A stretch of 62,373 nt of DNA, taken from NCBI RefSeq assembly GCF_000520735.1, contig NZ_ASSC01000752.1, positions 1-62,373 of the forward strand, given 5' to 3'. A program made the translations under genes and the position numbers. Shown one piece after another: positions 19,177-30,300 of the stretch (the first letter of the stretch is position 1; each line of letters begins with the position of its first letter). The notes beneath the pieces are model-generated. The model was not told the DNA's origin. It worked only from the letters and a program-made list of their open reading frames with translations, and did not search any database. This DNA comes from Paenibacillus forsythiae T98. GTDB lineage: Bacteria; Bacillota; Bacilli; Paenibacillales; Paenibacillaceae.

Positions 19177-19211
19177 CAAAAAAGAGCCCACAGCGTCAAT
19201 TACTGTGGGCT
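19177..19211 (-). terminator. Terminator of the NRPS/PKS operon
   Basis: Minus-strand stem AGCCCACAG / CTGTGGGCT (19203-19211 and 19184-19192) followed by CTTTTTT. It marks the end of the biosynthetic operon. Confidence 0.92.
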
Positions 19212-19215
19212 AGAT

Positions 19216-19953
19216 TTAACGTTTTACTACCGTTCTGTCTGCAATCGAAATAATCTTCTTTGCCACAGCTTCAGGATGCTCCACAACAAACATATGTCCA
19301 CCATCGAATACAAATATTTCAGATGAGGTTAACCACCTTTTCCAACCCAACAATAACTCCGGAGAGCATCCGGTATCTTCTTTCCCTGCAAAAACATAAG
19401 CGGGAGAGCGAATCGGGGTTTGGTCTGTATGGATAAATTGATCAAGCGCTTTATAGTCGGAGCGGAATATCGGTATGATGAATTTACGAAATTCGATATT
19501 ATTTATAAGTTCGCTTGGCATACCTCCCAAACCCACAATATAATCGAATAATTCTTCATCGGGTAATGATGACCTCATTGTACGCACCACATCCGGCGGA
19601 CCCATTGCCGACAGGATTAGAGCGCTTGGGATAATCCCATGTTTCTCGAGACGTTGGGCGAGCAGATAAGCGACTAATGCTCCCAGGCTGTGGCCAAATA
19701 AGACAAAGGGCTTGAAGACCTCATTATGGATCGTTCGCTCATAGAGCGATACCATCGAGTCGAGGTCTTCCAACAAATTTTCCGTATTCGTCCCGTGTCC
19801 AGGTGGATCGATGGCCAGCACCCCCCATCCCGTACCGCAAAAAAACTGACTCATTGCACGAAATGAGGTTGAGTTTCCTCCCGCAAACGGGAAGCAGATC
19901 ACATTGCCCAACACGGCTCCCGGAGAAAGTGTCTTAAGAATTTTATTATGCAT
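19216..19953 (-). CDS. Type II thioesterase of the NRPS/PKS operon
   Basis: 245 residues, the standard size of NRPS-associated type II thioesterases (alpha/beta hydrolases). The nucleophile elbow GHSLG puts the active Ser at 89. The oxyanion FPFAGG motif is at ~21-26, and the catalytic His lies in GGHMFVVEHPEAV near residue 220. Such enzymes clear mis-primed or stalled carriers. ATG 19953 has AGGAGG 8 nt upstream, and the gene starts 12 bp after the peptidase gene. Because the assembly line lacks a fused thioesterase, this protein may also help release the product; that part is inference. Confidence 0.92.
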   Translation of the reverse strand: MHNKILKTLSPGAVLGNVICFPFAGGNSTSFRAMSQFFCGTGWGVLAIDPPGHGTNTENLLEDLDSMVSLYERTIHNEVFKPFVLFGHSLGALVAYLLAQRLEKHGIIPSALILSAMGPPDVVRTMRSSLPDEELFDYIVGLGGMPSELINNIEFRKFIIPIFRSDYKALDQFIHTDQTPIRSPAYVFAGKEDTGCSPELLLGWKRWLTSSEIFVFDGGHMFVVEHPEAVAKKIISIADRTVVKR

Positions 19954-19965
19954 ATCCAGAACCTC

Positions 19966-21741
19966 CTAACTCTTCAGGGTGGATGTCTCATCCTGGTAAA
20001 CAGGACGTGCGGGGCCTGGGTTTATGGCATGGACAAAACCTGTTCCAACCAATGCCACCAGGACCGCTAATGCCAACGGAATAAATATGCGCGGCGCAAA
20101 CAGGAAGGATTTATTCAACGTATGAAGCAGCATAAGCAGAATCGAGAGAATACCTACCCCTATAATATTTACGTATGGATCCAATCCAATAAACAAGAGA
20201 TGGAATACAGTTGTAAAAAGAACCACCGGCATAAATGCGGCTGCCGCAACAGAGATGGGATGATTCAGGGCGTCCAGTGGCCTCGGTCTTATCAGAGAAT
20301 ATCCCACAATGATTACGTGTATAAGTAACGGAAGGGTCAGAAGATAGCTTGCCCCCGGCAAATATAACGCTGAGGCTGCCAGCAAACCCAAGAACAACAG
20401 CATACCGGTCAACACGAATTCCAGATCATTAATTTTACGGTGTAATAAACGAAAGAGAACAGCATGGACTACCATGGTAATGAGCAAAAAGCTAAAACTA
20501 TACAATCCCGAATCATATGTATCTCCGTTAAACAGAGTCATTCGTTCAGCCCAGAGCTGATAGATTCCATAACACAGCCCTAGAGACAGCACAGCGGATA
20601 TTATGATGCATAACGCCGCCATCGCGATGCTATAGGTCAACCCCCGCAAGGTTATAAGGCGCTTGTACCATGCTGCTGCTATTAGGAGGATAACCAGAAT
20701 GGCCAGTACGACGGTGACAGGTTTGACTAACGACTCGGAATAGTGAATGAATGTGCCGAGAAATGTGAAATACACTTCGTTCGATGAACGTAAATCTTGA
20801 AGATCCATATCCCCAAAATGCCTGGCGATCAGCAAAGCGTTCTCTCCCTGATGCTGAAAGGAAGAAAGATCGACATGCTCTATGCTATCTTCTGGAGTAT
20901 GATAGGTTTCCCAGCCGTCAATATAAGCAAAATTAAAGCCGGGTATCCCTGCCTTCAAAGATATAGTGAAATCCGTATCGTTAGGAAGCTTCTTGTATAG
21001 ATCCCCCATGAAGGAATTTGCCAGAGGGTTGGTCGGAGAGGCCTTGGCGAACTCCCGGATCAGCTTCCCGTTGTCATCGCTGGTTTGAAACATCATCGAA
21101 GAGCCCTTCGATCCTCTTGCCTCAAAATTGGCGGTTAATCCGATTTTATCAATGTAATCTTGATTCCTCCAAAACAGGGTAGAACCTATCAAGCCTTTTT
21201 CTTCCGCATCGGTAAAGACAAACCATACATCGTTTTTCAAGGCGGGCCCAGCCTTCAACACCCGGGCCACCTCCAATAAAGCAGCTACAGCCGCACCGTT
21301 GTCATTAGCTCCATAAGCAGTCGCCACGGAGTCGTAATGAGCGGATAACATAACCGCTTTCCCATTTCCCGCTCCTTTGAGGACACCTATTACATTGTGC
21401 AGTTCAATCTCACCGCTAAAATATGGGGTTTCTATGCCCCCGTTAAACGAATCGACCTTCGTATTCAGACCAAGCTCTTTCAATTGATCCGTAAGGTATT
21501 GCCTGACTTTCGTATTCGCAGCTGAGCCTGTCGGATGAAAGTCAGCTGCAATCTGCTTTAAATGCACCATTGCACGTTCGGATGAAAACTCGGATAAGGG
21601 ACTGCGGCTTGATTTGGGTTCTGGCGGCGATTGTAATACTAATGTCAAAACAACTAAAGCTGCAATGCATATTAAAACCATCAGCATCTTAATACCCGAA
21701 TGTAACGGTTTGATTTCCTTCACGGTAATAATCCTATTCAA
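19966..21741 (-). CDS. Membrane M28-family metallopeptidase within the NRPS operon
   Basis: About 591 residues. One N-terminal membrane segment (~19-37) is followed by an M28 zinc aminopeptidase domain (~60-310) and about eight C-terminal membrane segments (~335-585). The layout resembles ER-type M28 peptidases. Zinc ligands and catalytic residues are intact: SAHYDS, GANDNGA, the Glu pair in FTDAEEKG, and the late YHTPED His. With one leading segment, the peptidase domain should face outside. I prefer the TTG at 21741, 6-8 nt after AAGGAG; it overlaps the acyltransferase stop as TTGA. A TTG at 21759 would add six residues. Co-transcription with the synthetase suggests processing or detoxification of the product; this is inference. 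Confidence 0.88.
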   Translation of the reverse strand: MNRIITVKEIKPLHSGIKMLMVLICIAALVVLTLVLQSPPEPKSSRSPLSEFSSERAMVHLKQIAADFHPTGSAANTKVRQYLTDQLKELGLNTKVDSFNGGIETPYFSGEIELHNVIGVLKGAGNGKAVMLSAHYDSVATAYGANDNGAAVAALLEVARVLKAGPALKNDVWFVFTDAEEKGLIGSTLFWRNQDYIDKIGLTANFEARGSKGSSMMFQTSDDNGKLIREFAKASPTNPLANSFMGDLYKKLPNDTDFTISLKAGIPGFNFAYIDGWETYHTPEDSIEHVDLSSFQHQGENALLIARHFGDMDLQDLRSSNEVYFTFLGTFIHYSESLVKPVTVVLAILVILLIAAAWYKRLITLRGLTYSIAMAALCIIISAVLSLGLCYGIYQLWAERMTLFNGDTYDSGLYSFSFLLITMVVHAVLFRLLHRKINDLEFVLTGMLLFLGLLAASALYLPGASYLLTLPLLIHVIIVGYSLIRPRPLDALNHPISVAAAAFMPVVLFTTVFHLLFIGLDPYVNIIGVGILSILLMLLHTLNKSFLFAPRIFIPLALAVLVALVGTGFVHAINPGPARPVYQDETSTLKS

Positions 21742-23021
21742 ATGAGGCTCTCCTTCCAATCGAGGCAGATTTCCAAGTCCTCCATCTCTTTTCGAATCAG
21801 GTCGAATCGGAATGCTTGCTCCGGAGTGGGTGTTCGCTTGGTACTAAAGACAGATTTAAGCATTTGCAGAGCTTCATTCACCTTTTCGATGGTAATAGGG
21901 GTACCGTCCTGTTCATAGGCATGCAATACTTGTTTAATCGTCCGGTAAGGTACTATAACCCCCTCATGGTACTCCTCATTATTCGAGTTGTAATTTTTGG
22001 TGCATACCGCGACAGTCATGCATCTCTCCACGGCCGCAGCGAGATTTTTTTGACGGAGATTGACATCCTCTTCGTGAGACTTGCGAATTTCTTGCTCCAG
22101 CGACTTCCGGTCCGCCGTGATATCATAGGAGAAGGCTCTGATAGAAGGTGTACACTTCTGGATGAGATTACGAAGGACTTTGCCTGGCCCGAATTCTATT
22201 GCCCATGTAACCCTCTGTTTTTGAATAAATTCGATGGAATCCTGCCATCTCACAGCACTTACCATTTGTTTCGCGAGATTCCCGGCTATGGCATCGCGAC
22301 CGGTGTAAGGGGTGGCCGTTACATTAGACAGCACCGGCCATTTCATATCGTCGAAGCTCTGTTTGGACAGCACCTCCCTAAATTTGGAAACGGCTCTGTC
22401 CATGAGCGGGCTATGGAAGGGGGCGCTTACTTGCAGGGGAACGATGATCCCCCCTGCTTCTTCCAAGGTCTTGCAGATGTTCGCTACAATATCCCGATGG
22501 CCGGATATGACGGTTTGATGGGGAGAATTATAGTTGGAAACGACGGCTATTTTCCCGCCAACAGAAGCCCGCTCGCACTCTTGCTCGATTAAACCTCTAT
22601 CAACCTGCTGGATGGAGGCCATGGCTCCTACCCCCTTTGCCGCTGCCTCCTGCATGAATCTTCCCCGCTGATAGACAAGCCTTACGGCATCCTGAAATGC
22701 AATGGCACCCGCGCAGGTTAGTGCCGTTATTTCCCCAAGACTATGCCCTAACAAATAAGCGGGTTCAACCTTATGCTCCTTCATGAAAACCTGGAAGGCT
22801 GCAACGCTATGAGTCAAAATGGCGGCTTGCGCATGTTCTGTTTCGGTTAATTCATCGATGCTACCTTCAAAGACTAGCTTCATCAGGTCAAAGCCCAGAA
22901 CGCTGTTTGCCTCTTCGAACAGCTTAACCGCAATATCATGCTCTTCACATAAGGCTTTACCCATCCCGACATATTGGGAACCCTGTCCCGGAAATACAAA
23001 AGCAACCTTGCCCATATCCAT
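21738..23021 (-). CDS. Discrete trans-acting malonyl-CoA acyltransferase
   Basis: 427 residues. Residues ~1-290 are a FabD-type acyltransferase with an opening FVFPGQGSQ, active Ser in GHSLGE near residue 92, the His in APFHSPLM near residue 200, and ENGPGKVL-like FGPGKVL. It should load malonyl-CoA onto the ACP of the neighbouring PKS module, whose own AT is dead. A C-terminal extension of about 120 residues (~310-427), beyond normal FabD length, contains YRTIKQVLHAYEQDGTPITIEKVNEAL and is reminiscent of extensions on some trans-ATs in NRPS/PKS hybrids. ATG 23021 has GGAGG 6 nt upstream. A terminator-like hairpin separates it from the upstream MFS gene. Confidence 0.9.
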   Translation of the reverse strand: MDMGKVAFVFPGQGSQYVGMGKALCEEHDIAVKLFEEANSVLGFDLMKLVFEGSIDELTETEHAQAAILTHSVAAFQVFMKEHKVEPAYLLGHSLGEITALTCAGAIAFQDAVRLVYQRGRFMQEAAAKGVGAMASIQQVDRGLIEQECERASVGGKIAVVSNYNSPHQTVISGHRDIVANICKTLEEAGGIIVPLQVSAPFHSPLMDRAVSKFREVLSKQSFDDMKWPVLSNVTATPYTGRDAIAGNLAKQMVSAVRWQDSIEFIQKQRVTWAIEFGPGKVLRNLIQKCTPSIRAFSYDITADRKSLEQEIRKSHEEDVNLRQKNLAAAVERCMTVAVCTKNYNSNNEEYHEGVIVPYRTIKQVLHAYEQDGTPITIEKVNEALQMLKSVFSTKRTPTPEQAFRFDLIRKEMEDLEICLDWKESLI

Positions 23022-23054
23022 CCATCTCCTCCATTGCCATATTCGTGTTCAAAG

Positions 23055-23082
23055 AAAAAACGTCTGTGCATTTCAGACGCTT
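23055..23082 (-). terminator. Internal terminator or attenuator in the biosynthetic operon
   Basis: Minus-strand GCGTCTG...CAGACG stem (23074-23080 with 23061-23066) followed by six T (plus A run 23055-23060). It sits in the 74-bp gap between the MFS gene and the acyltransferase gene, so it would partly uncouple the last three genes from the rest. Confidence 0.75.
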
Positions 23083-23095
23083 TTCCTTTTTCTTG

Positions 23096-24316
23096 TTATG
23101 CTTGCTGCTGCTCTCCCAGTACCTTTACCTCTTGTTTGATTGTACGGACCGGCAGGAAGGTCCCGATCAAGGCGATTCCCGCACAAACCAAATAGACACT
23201 CGAAATTCCGCCTGTTGCAAAGAACGTCAAGGTCCCAAAAACGATCAGATCAAGAACGCCGTCAACTATAGACAATAGCGAAATCGTGGTCGCCCGTACA
23301 TGGGAAGGGATCAGATCGTTACTTAATTGAGAGTAGACAGGAACGCGAACGGCACTAACAAATTTCAACGCCAAGAAAACGATTAATGCCAACATTAGTG
23401 AATTCCCGAATAAACCTGCTGTCAATAAGGCTCCTGCCGCTAAAAGTCCGGTAACAAACAGAATCGCGGTTCTCGAAAAGCGCTTGGTTAACCACCTGAT
23501 AGAACGTGATGAGAAGTAGCCAATAACTGCACCGACCGCATACATCACTCCGATATATTCTACGGGAAGCCCGGCGCCCTTTAAGAACGGCTGGTCAAAG
23601 GCTTCGAATGCCACTACACCTGCAACGAAAACCAGTGTAGCATTCAATACCATCACCAGCAGCTGGGGAGCTTGCCTAATGACTCTCACCCCTTCCATAA
23701 CAGAGGCAGCAGGGCTTTCTTCTGCATCGGCTTCCCCTGTCACAGGCCGGATGAACAGGATGAATAGTATGGAAGCCACGTTAAGTATTAGCCCTAATGA
23801 AATTAATAGAATAAATTGTTCGTTTCGCAGATCTTGCGCAATGAATCCTCCGATTACAACGGCTATCATGGTCGCGATGAATGTGGCTGATTGAATCTTG
23901 CCAACTGCACTGTCCATCATATGTTCCTCATCCGATTGTTTAAGCGAGTCATAGATCAATGCCTGGTCCGAACCGGAGAAGAAGGCGACCGATAGCCCGT
24001 TCAGAATAGAACTTAAGAAGAACAGCCAAGGTTCATTGGCGAACAGCAGAATGCCGATACTCGCCAAACGTATTATCGAACCGGTAATAAACGAGATTTT
24101 GGTGTTAAAGCGATCCGCATATACTCCCGCAGGAACCTCCCCAATGAGAAGAGATAAACTCCAAAACACGGGAAGCAGCAAAATATGAATCTCCATCAAA
24201 CCCCTTGCAAAATAAAACAGGGTAAGCACCGGAGCAATAAAGCTGGTTCCTTGCAATATCGTAACCCAAAACAAAATCCTGATATTGTGGGCAGCGAGCG
24301 TACCTTTTTTCAACAT
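23096..24316 (-). CDS. MFS transporter, probable product exporter
   Basis: 406 residues with about 12 hydrophobic segments and the MFS loop-2/3 basic motif GVYADRFNTK near residue 65. It starts 7 bp after the PKS/NRPS gene ends and so is in the same transcript. Transporters of this group beside NRPS genes usually export the product and give self-resistance, which is inferred here. The start at 24316 has GAGGTG just upstream, with rather short spacing; a TTG one codon later is the alternative. Confidence 0.9.
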   Translation of the reverse strand: MLKKGTLAAHNIRILFWVTILQGTSFIAPVLTLFYFARGLMEIHILLLPVFWSLSLLIGEVPAGVYADRFNTKISFITGSIIRLASIGILLFANEPWLFFLSSILNGLSVAFFSGSDQALIYDSLKQSDEEHMMDSAVGKIQSATFIATMIAVVIGGFIAQDLRNEQFILLISLGLILNVASILFILFIRPVTGEADAEESPAASVMEGVRVIRQAPQLLVMVLNATLVFVAGVVAFEAFDQPFLKGAGLPVEYIGVMYAVGAVIGYFSSRSIRWLTKRFSRTAILFVTGLLAAGALLTAGLFGNSLMLALIVFLALKFVSAVRVPVYSQLSNDLIPSHVRATTISLLSIVDGVLDLIVFGTLTFFATGGISSVYLVCAGIALIGTFLPVRTIKQEVKVLGEQQQA

Positions 24317-24323
24317 CTCACCT

Positions 24324-27300
24324 CTAGGTAGTCATAATTTGAAACCCAACTACAGAAACATCGCAAATTGCCGCATTTGGATTTCGGATCATCTGCTTCA
24401 ACACACTAATATAATCCTGTGATAACCGATGAATGGTTTCCCTTCGGAACAACCCGGCGCTGTACATGAGGTCAACCCGGATCTCGTCCTCAGCTTCATG
24501 AGCGTGCCAGATGAAATCGTACTTGGTCATGCATTTTTCCTGCTCATAGGGAGTGAAGGTCATGTTCCCCATTTGGGCCTCCGTTATCTCCATATTGTGG
24601 AGAACAAACATTGTCGTGTACAGCGGGTTGCGGCTGGCATCCCCGCGCAGCTTCAGCTTGTCTACGAGATCTGCATACCGGTATTCATGGTTTTCAAATG
24701 CACTTAACGTGTTCTCCTTGACACTATCTATGAATTGCATGATCGACAGCTGTGGTTTTGGATAATTCCTCATGGCAAGGCTATTGGTAAAGCTGCCTAT
24801 TACTTTCTGCAAATCACTGTGCGGTCTGGCTGCGACGGAAGTGCCGATAACAAGATCCTCCTGTTTGGTATACTTGTGCATCAGAATATTATATGCCGCG
24901 AACAATGTCATGAATAACGTTGCCCCGGAATCCGCAGAAAATTGCTTCAGATCGTATATCAGCTCTTTATCCAGTACAAACTTGAGACGGCTCCCTTCAA
25001 GGCTTTGGATGGCCGGCCTTACGTAATCCGTCGGGAAATCAAATGCAGGCAGCTCACCTGCAAACTTATCCAACCAAAATCTTTCTTTGACCTTCATCTC
25101 TTCTGAACCGCTCTGTTCTGCTAACCATACGGAGTAATCCTTGTATTGGAGGGGCAGCTCTTCCAATTCCACGTCCGTGTAGAGAGTCAGCATTTCCGCA
25201 ACGAGAATATTTCCGGAGGTGCCATCAGTTATCGTCTGGTGCATGTCCAGAATGAATACATGTTTGTCTGTATCCATCTCCATTAGTCCTGCCCGTATAA
25301 AAGGAGCTTGATCCAGTTTGAAGGGCCGTACGAAATCGTTGATGGCATCGTCGATCTCCATGGTGATCGGTACAATTTCCGTTATGGGAAGCTGCACTTC
25401 CTTATGCACAACTTGCTTGGGCACACCATCCTTTATATCGAATGATGTTCGTAATATCTCATGTCTTTGAATTAATTTTCCGAAAGCATACTCAAGCCGC
25501 GGTCGATCTAATAGCCCTTCGATGATGGTGACCAGTGTCTTGTTGTACAGCGTTCCGGTATCGCGTGCAAGGCTATGTCTAATCACCTCCTGCACCTGTT
25601 GAGGGACAGGATAATAAGCTCTATCACCGGCAAGCAGGATGGGGGATTGCACCCTGTCATTGCAGGAATCGATGAGTCCCGCTATGTTTCGGATCGTTGG
25701 CTGTTTGAAGATTTCGCGAAGCGGTATCTGAAATCCGAATTCCTTATTGACCCGGGCTATAAATAGCGCGGCCTTCAAGGAATGTCCGCCGATTTCAAAG
25801 AAATTATCATTTATGCTGATCTGCTGCAATCCCAACATTTCTTGCCATATGGCTGCAAGCTTTCCCTCCGTCTCCGTTTCCGGAGGCATATATTCGGCCG
25901 TTGAGCTTACATTGGCTTCAAATGGCGGAAGCTGCTTTCGATCAAGCTTGCCATTGGGTGTAAGCGGCATACGTTCCAATTGCATGTAATAGGAGGGAAT
26001 CATGTACTCCGGCAGTTCCTTGGATAAATATTGTCTAATAACCGCAGGTGCAACGGGTTCACTTGCCGTGTAATAGGCACCCAGATATTTATTGGAACTG
26101 GCATCCTCTCTGGCAACAACAACCGCTTCTTTGATCATATCGCATTGAAGAATGCAGGACTCCACTTCACTTGGTTCAATCCGGTAACCCCGGATCTTTA
26201 CCTGATTGTCCGCCCGTCCTATAAACTCAACGTTACCGTCCGGCAGCCATCTTGCCATATCCCCGGTCTTGTACATTTTATGACCTGGCTCAAACGGATT
26301 TGGAACAAACTTCTCCGAGGTAAGGTCGGGACGGTTCAAGTAACCCCGGGCCAAGGAGTCTCCTGCTATGCACAGCTCACCAGGAACCCCGACCGGCTGC
26401 ATGCGGTTGTTCTTATCCACGATGTAGAGACGGGTATTGCTGATAGGCTTCCCAATACTAATGGACTCCGCATCGGTCATATCTTTAACGGCAGACCAAA
26501 CCGTCGTCTCCGTAGGGCCGTACATATTGTAAATTCTCGTGGTTTTCAATTTCCTCATCTTTGCCAGCAGGGTTTCCGGGAACGCTTCTCCTCCTACCAT
26601 AATCTCTTTGAGACGCTGAAGAGATTCAAAGCCCTCCGAATCGCTAAGCAGCATTTGAAGTCGCGATGGCGTGGTCTGAAGCATGTCCACTTGATTTGAA
26701 ATAATCAGTTGGCCCAGCAGCATAGGATCAACCTGTTGATGCTCATCGGCTACCACAACCCTTAATCCTCTCGTAAGCGGCAGCAATGTTTCCAGAACAA
26801 AAATATCAAAGGAAATTGTCGTCAGACATAAGACCGTTTTATTAGCCGAAAAATCAATCTGCTCCGCCGTTCCCTTCATGAAGTTCATTACGGCCTTGTG
26901 CTCGATCATGACACCCTTCGGTTTTCCGGTAGAGCCGGAGGTATAGAGAATATATGCCAAATCATCGGGGCCGTTGACATCCGGAATATCCTTCGACTCC
27001 CTGCGCCAAAGCTCGGCTTGCTGAAGGTCAATCCGGTCTCCATGGAAATGAGGAAGGCTGACGCGATTGCCCTGTGTCAGAAGCACTCGGGTGCCGCTGT
27101 CATCCAGCATATATTCTACCCGTTCTTTCGGATATTGAGGGTCAATGGGCAAGTATGCGGCCCCTGATTTCAATATTCCTAACAAACCGACCATCATTTC
27201 AAGAGATCGCTCCGTCATTAATCCCACAATGCTGTCTCTCCCAACCCCCCGATGCCGCAACTCTTGAGCCAGCAGATTCGCTTTGGAATTCAGCTCTCCA

Positions 27301-30300
27301 TAAGTCAATGATTGGTTAGCGAATACAACGGCTACTCTCTCTGGAGATTTCTTGGCCTGTTCTTCAAACATCCGGTGAATGGTTTTATCCTTCTCATAAT
27401 CGCTCTCCGTGCGGTTGAAGCTCTCAAGCAGCATCTTCTTCTCATCGGCAGACAGCATATCAATCCGATCAAGTTCAATAAGCGGATTCTCTGTAATTTC
27501 CGTCAAGATCTTCAAATAATGCCCGGCCATTCGCTTAATAGTCTCTTCTTTAAACAGCTTAGTGCAGTATTCCAGATCAAAGTAAATGTGTTTCTCATTA
27601 TTGGATGCCGTCATGTTCAGATCGAACTTCGAGACTTTGCTGCCAAGCAGATAGGGCTCGAACCTTAAGCTGCCCGAATCCGCTTGGCCGCTGTGCATAT
27701 TTTGCAGAACAAACATGGTGTCAAATAAGGGGTTGCGGCTTTGATTCCTCTTCAAGTCGAGCTTTTCGATCAAATCTTCAAATTGATAGTCCTGATTGTC
27801 AATCGCCTGCGCTGCATGCTCCTTAACTTCATTCAGGAATGTCCGGAATGTTTTGGAGCCTGCAGGATAATTCCGCATGGCGAGAGTATTGACAAACATA
27901 CCAATCACATTGTCCAAGTCCGCATGACGCCTTCCGGCAATCGGCGTCCCCACTACGATGTCCTCTTGTCCTGTATACTTGTACATAAGGACATTATAGG
28001 CGGCCAGCAGCAGCATATTAAGGGTCGTGCCTTCTTGCGAAGCCATCTCGAACAATCGTAGAGCAATTTCCGGACTCGCTTCGAATTTCCAACTATCCCC
28101 TTCGAAGCTCTGAACCGGCGGACGCTGGTAATCTGTTGGCAGAGCCAGTACAGGAGCTTCAGCAGCAAATACCTGAAGCCAATGCTGCTCCTGCTTGTGA
28201 AAGTCTTCCAATTGCATCCACTCTGCCTGCCATACTGCAAAATCCTTATATTGAATGCTCAGCTCCTGCAATGGAGCACCCTCGTAAAGCTGAATTAATT
28301 CTTCAATCAAGATGCCCATGGACAGCCCGTCCGAAACGATATGATGAATATCGAACAGGAAGAGATGCTTATCCGGCTCCAGCCGGACAAGGGCAACCCG
28401 CAGTAATGGAAGCCGACTTACATCGAAGGGCTTGACGAAATCGTGTATGACACGCTGAACACCGTCTTCTTCCGCCTCAAGGTAATCCATATGGAACTGA
28501 AAACCAGGATGGATTCGTTGTACTAACCCATTGTCAACAAACTCAAAGGTTGTTCGCAAGCTTTCGTGCCGTTCTATAAGAGTTTGGAATGCTTGCTCGA
28601 AGGCGGTCCGATTCACCACTCCATTGATGATCATGGCACCCGGCATATTATAGCTCGTATGATCATTGGCCAGCTGATTGAGGATGTACACCCTCTTCTG
28701 AGGAGAAGATGCGGGATAATATTCCCTCTCAGGCTGCTTCATGATCTTATTCGCGGATGATGTAAGACTGCCGATCGAGCCTTCTATGCTGTCAAACACC
28801 TCGCCGAGCCTGTTGTCACCGAAAAACAGGGAGAGAGGGACGTCAACTCCGTATACTTTCTTGACCTTGCCCGCGAACTGCATGATCATGATGGAATCCA
28901 GAGCCAGATTGGCAGTCGAATCAGACAGGGTGAAATCTTGCTTGTGATATACTTCGCCAAACATATGAAGCAGGTTCTCCCGCACAGAAAGGCCGGTTCG
29001 TTCTTCCGCTTCTGCCGTTTCCACCGCTTCAATTGGTGAGTTGCCTTGTATCGGCAAGTTCAGTTCTCCCGGTTGAATAAAGTAATGCGCTTTGTGGAAC
29101 ACATACCCTGGCAAGCTGACCCGCTTGCGCCCTTCGCCTTCGTAGACCTTATTCCAGTTAATCTCCAGTCCGCTTCGTACCAAGGAGATTACAGTGTGGG
29201 TGAAACTGCGGCTCTGTTGGTTCAAATTCCATAATACAATTCCCGAAAGCTGACAAAATGCTTGTTCAAAGGCTGCGAAAAGCTCCGGTTTGAAGCAGAA
29301 CGTCACAACCGTATGAATCCCGGCTTTTAGCAGTTGCGCCCCGAGGGCTTTCAATTTCTCCCCTTCGATTGCTTTTTTCGGTTGGTTATAGAGCTTTACC
29401 CGCTGCAAGGTTTCCTCAAAAGATTTCTTCCCTGTCACCAAATCCGCAACAAGATCGCCTTTCCCCATTCCCAAGACAGCTTTAATGGGAATGGAGTATG
29501 CCTCCGCCAATTTCACGTACGCATACATATGTAGGAGGTACATGACATTGGGATCTTGTAGATCGCTTTCGTTTGTGATTCGGGCCTTGCCCCATTGCAC
29601 CCATCTTCTGAATTGCGGATGTTTCGTATACAACTGGCCGAATGATTGGATTTCCGCATCCTCCATATCCGGAAGGATGTAGATTGCATTGAATGCAGAC
29701 TTATTGTTGATTTCAAACGGGCGATGGTTGTCTCGTTTAGTTAGGAACGCTTGCAGCCCGTCCAGCAATTCTTCTGTGGATTGGGCGGCAAAACCTATTT
29801 TGTGCGACAAATTTCTTCGGCCAGTATTCAAAGTAAAGGAGATGTGGTCGATATTCAAATCCCTGTGCCGCTCTAAATACCGCAGCAGCTTTGCCGCCAT
29901 TTTCTCCAGAGAAGATGCAGTGCGGGCAGAAAGCATTACCACGTTATCGTGCCCTGCCGATAGCGCATCGTTTGGTTCGGGAGCTTCTTCCAGGATCGCA
30001 AAGCAATTCGTTCCAATCAGCCCCAGCGAAGTCACTCCTGCTCTTCGAACCTTGTCCGCGCTCCAATCAGCCAACACATCATTTACATATACCGGTGAAT
30101 TCTCAAAATCGATAAGCGGATTTGGGGCTTCAAAGTTAATCGAGGCCGGAATTTGCTTGTATTTCAAACTCAGAACCGCTTTGAGCAGGCTGGCGATTCC
30201 TGCCGCCGAATCCAAGTGTCCGATATTGGACTTGACAGAACCAACAGCTACATACTGCCGTCTGTAACCAAGCTCATCCAATGCTTTCGTTACCGCGGCG

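Noticed and set aside
28740-29960. Ketoreductase domain between the KS and ACP
   Set aside because: Its sequence follows AT-like order, and no GxGxxG Rossmann motif or KR Tyr-Asn signature is visible.
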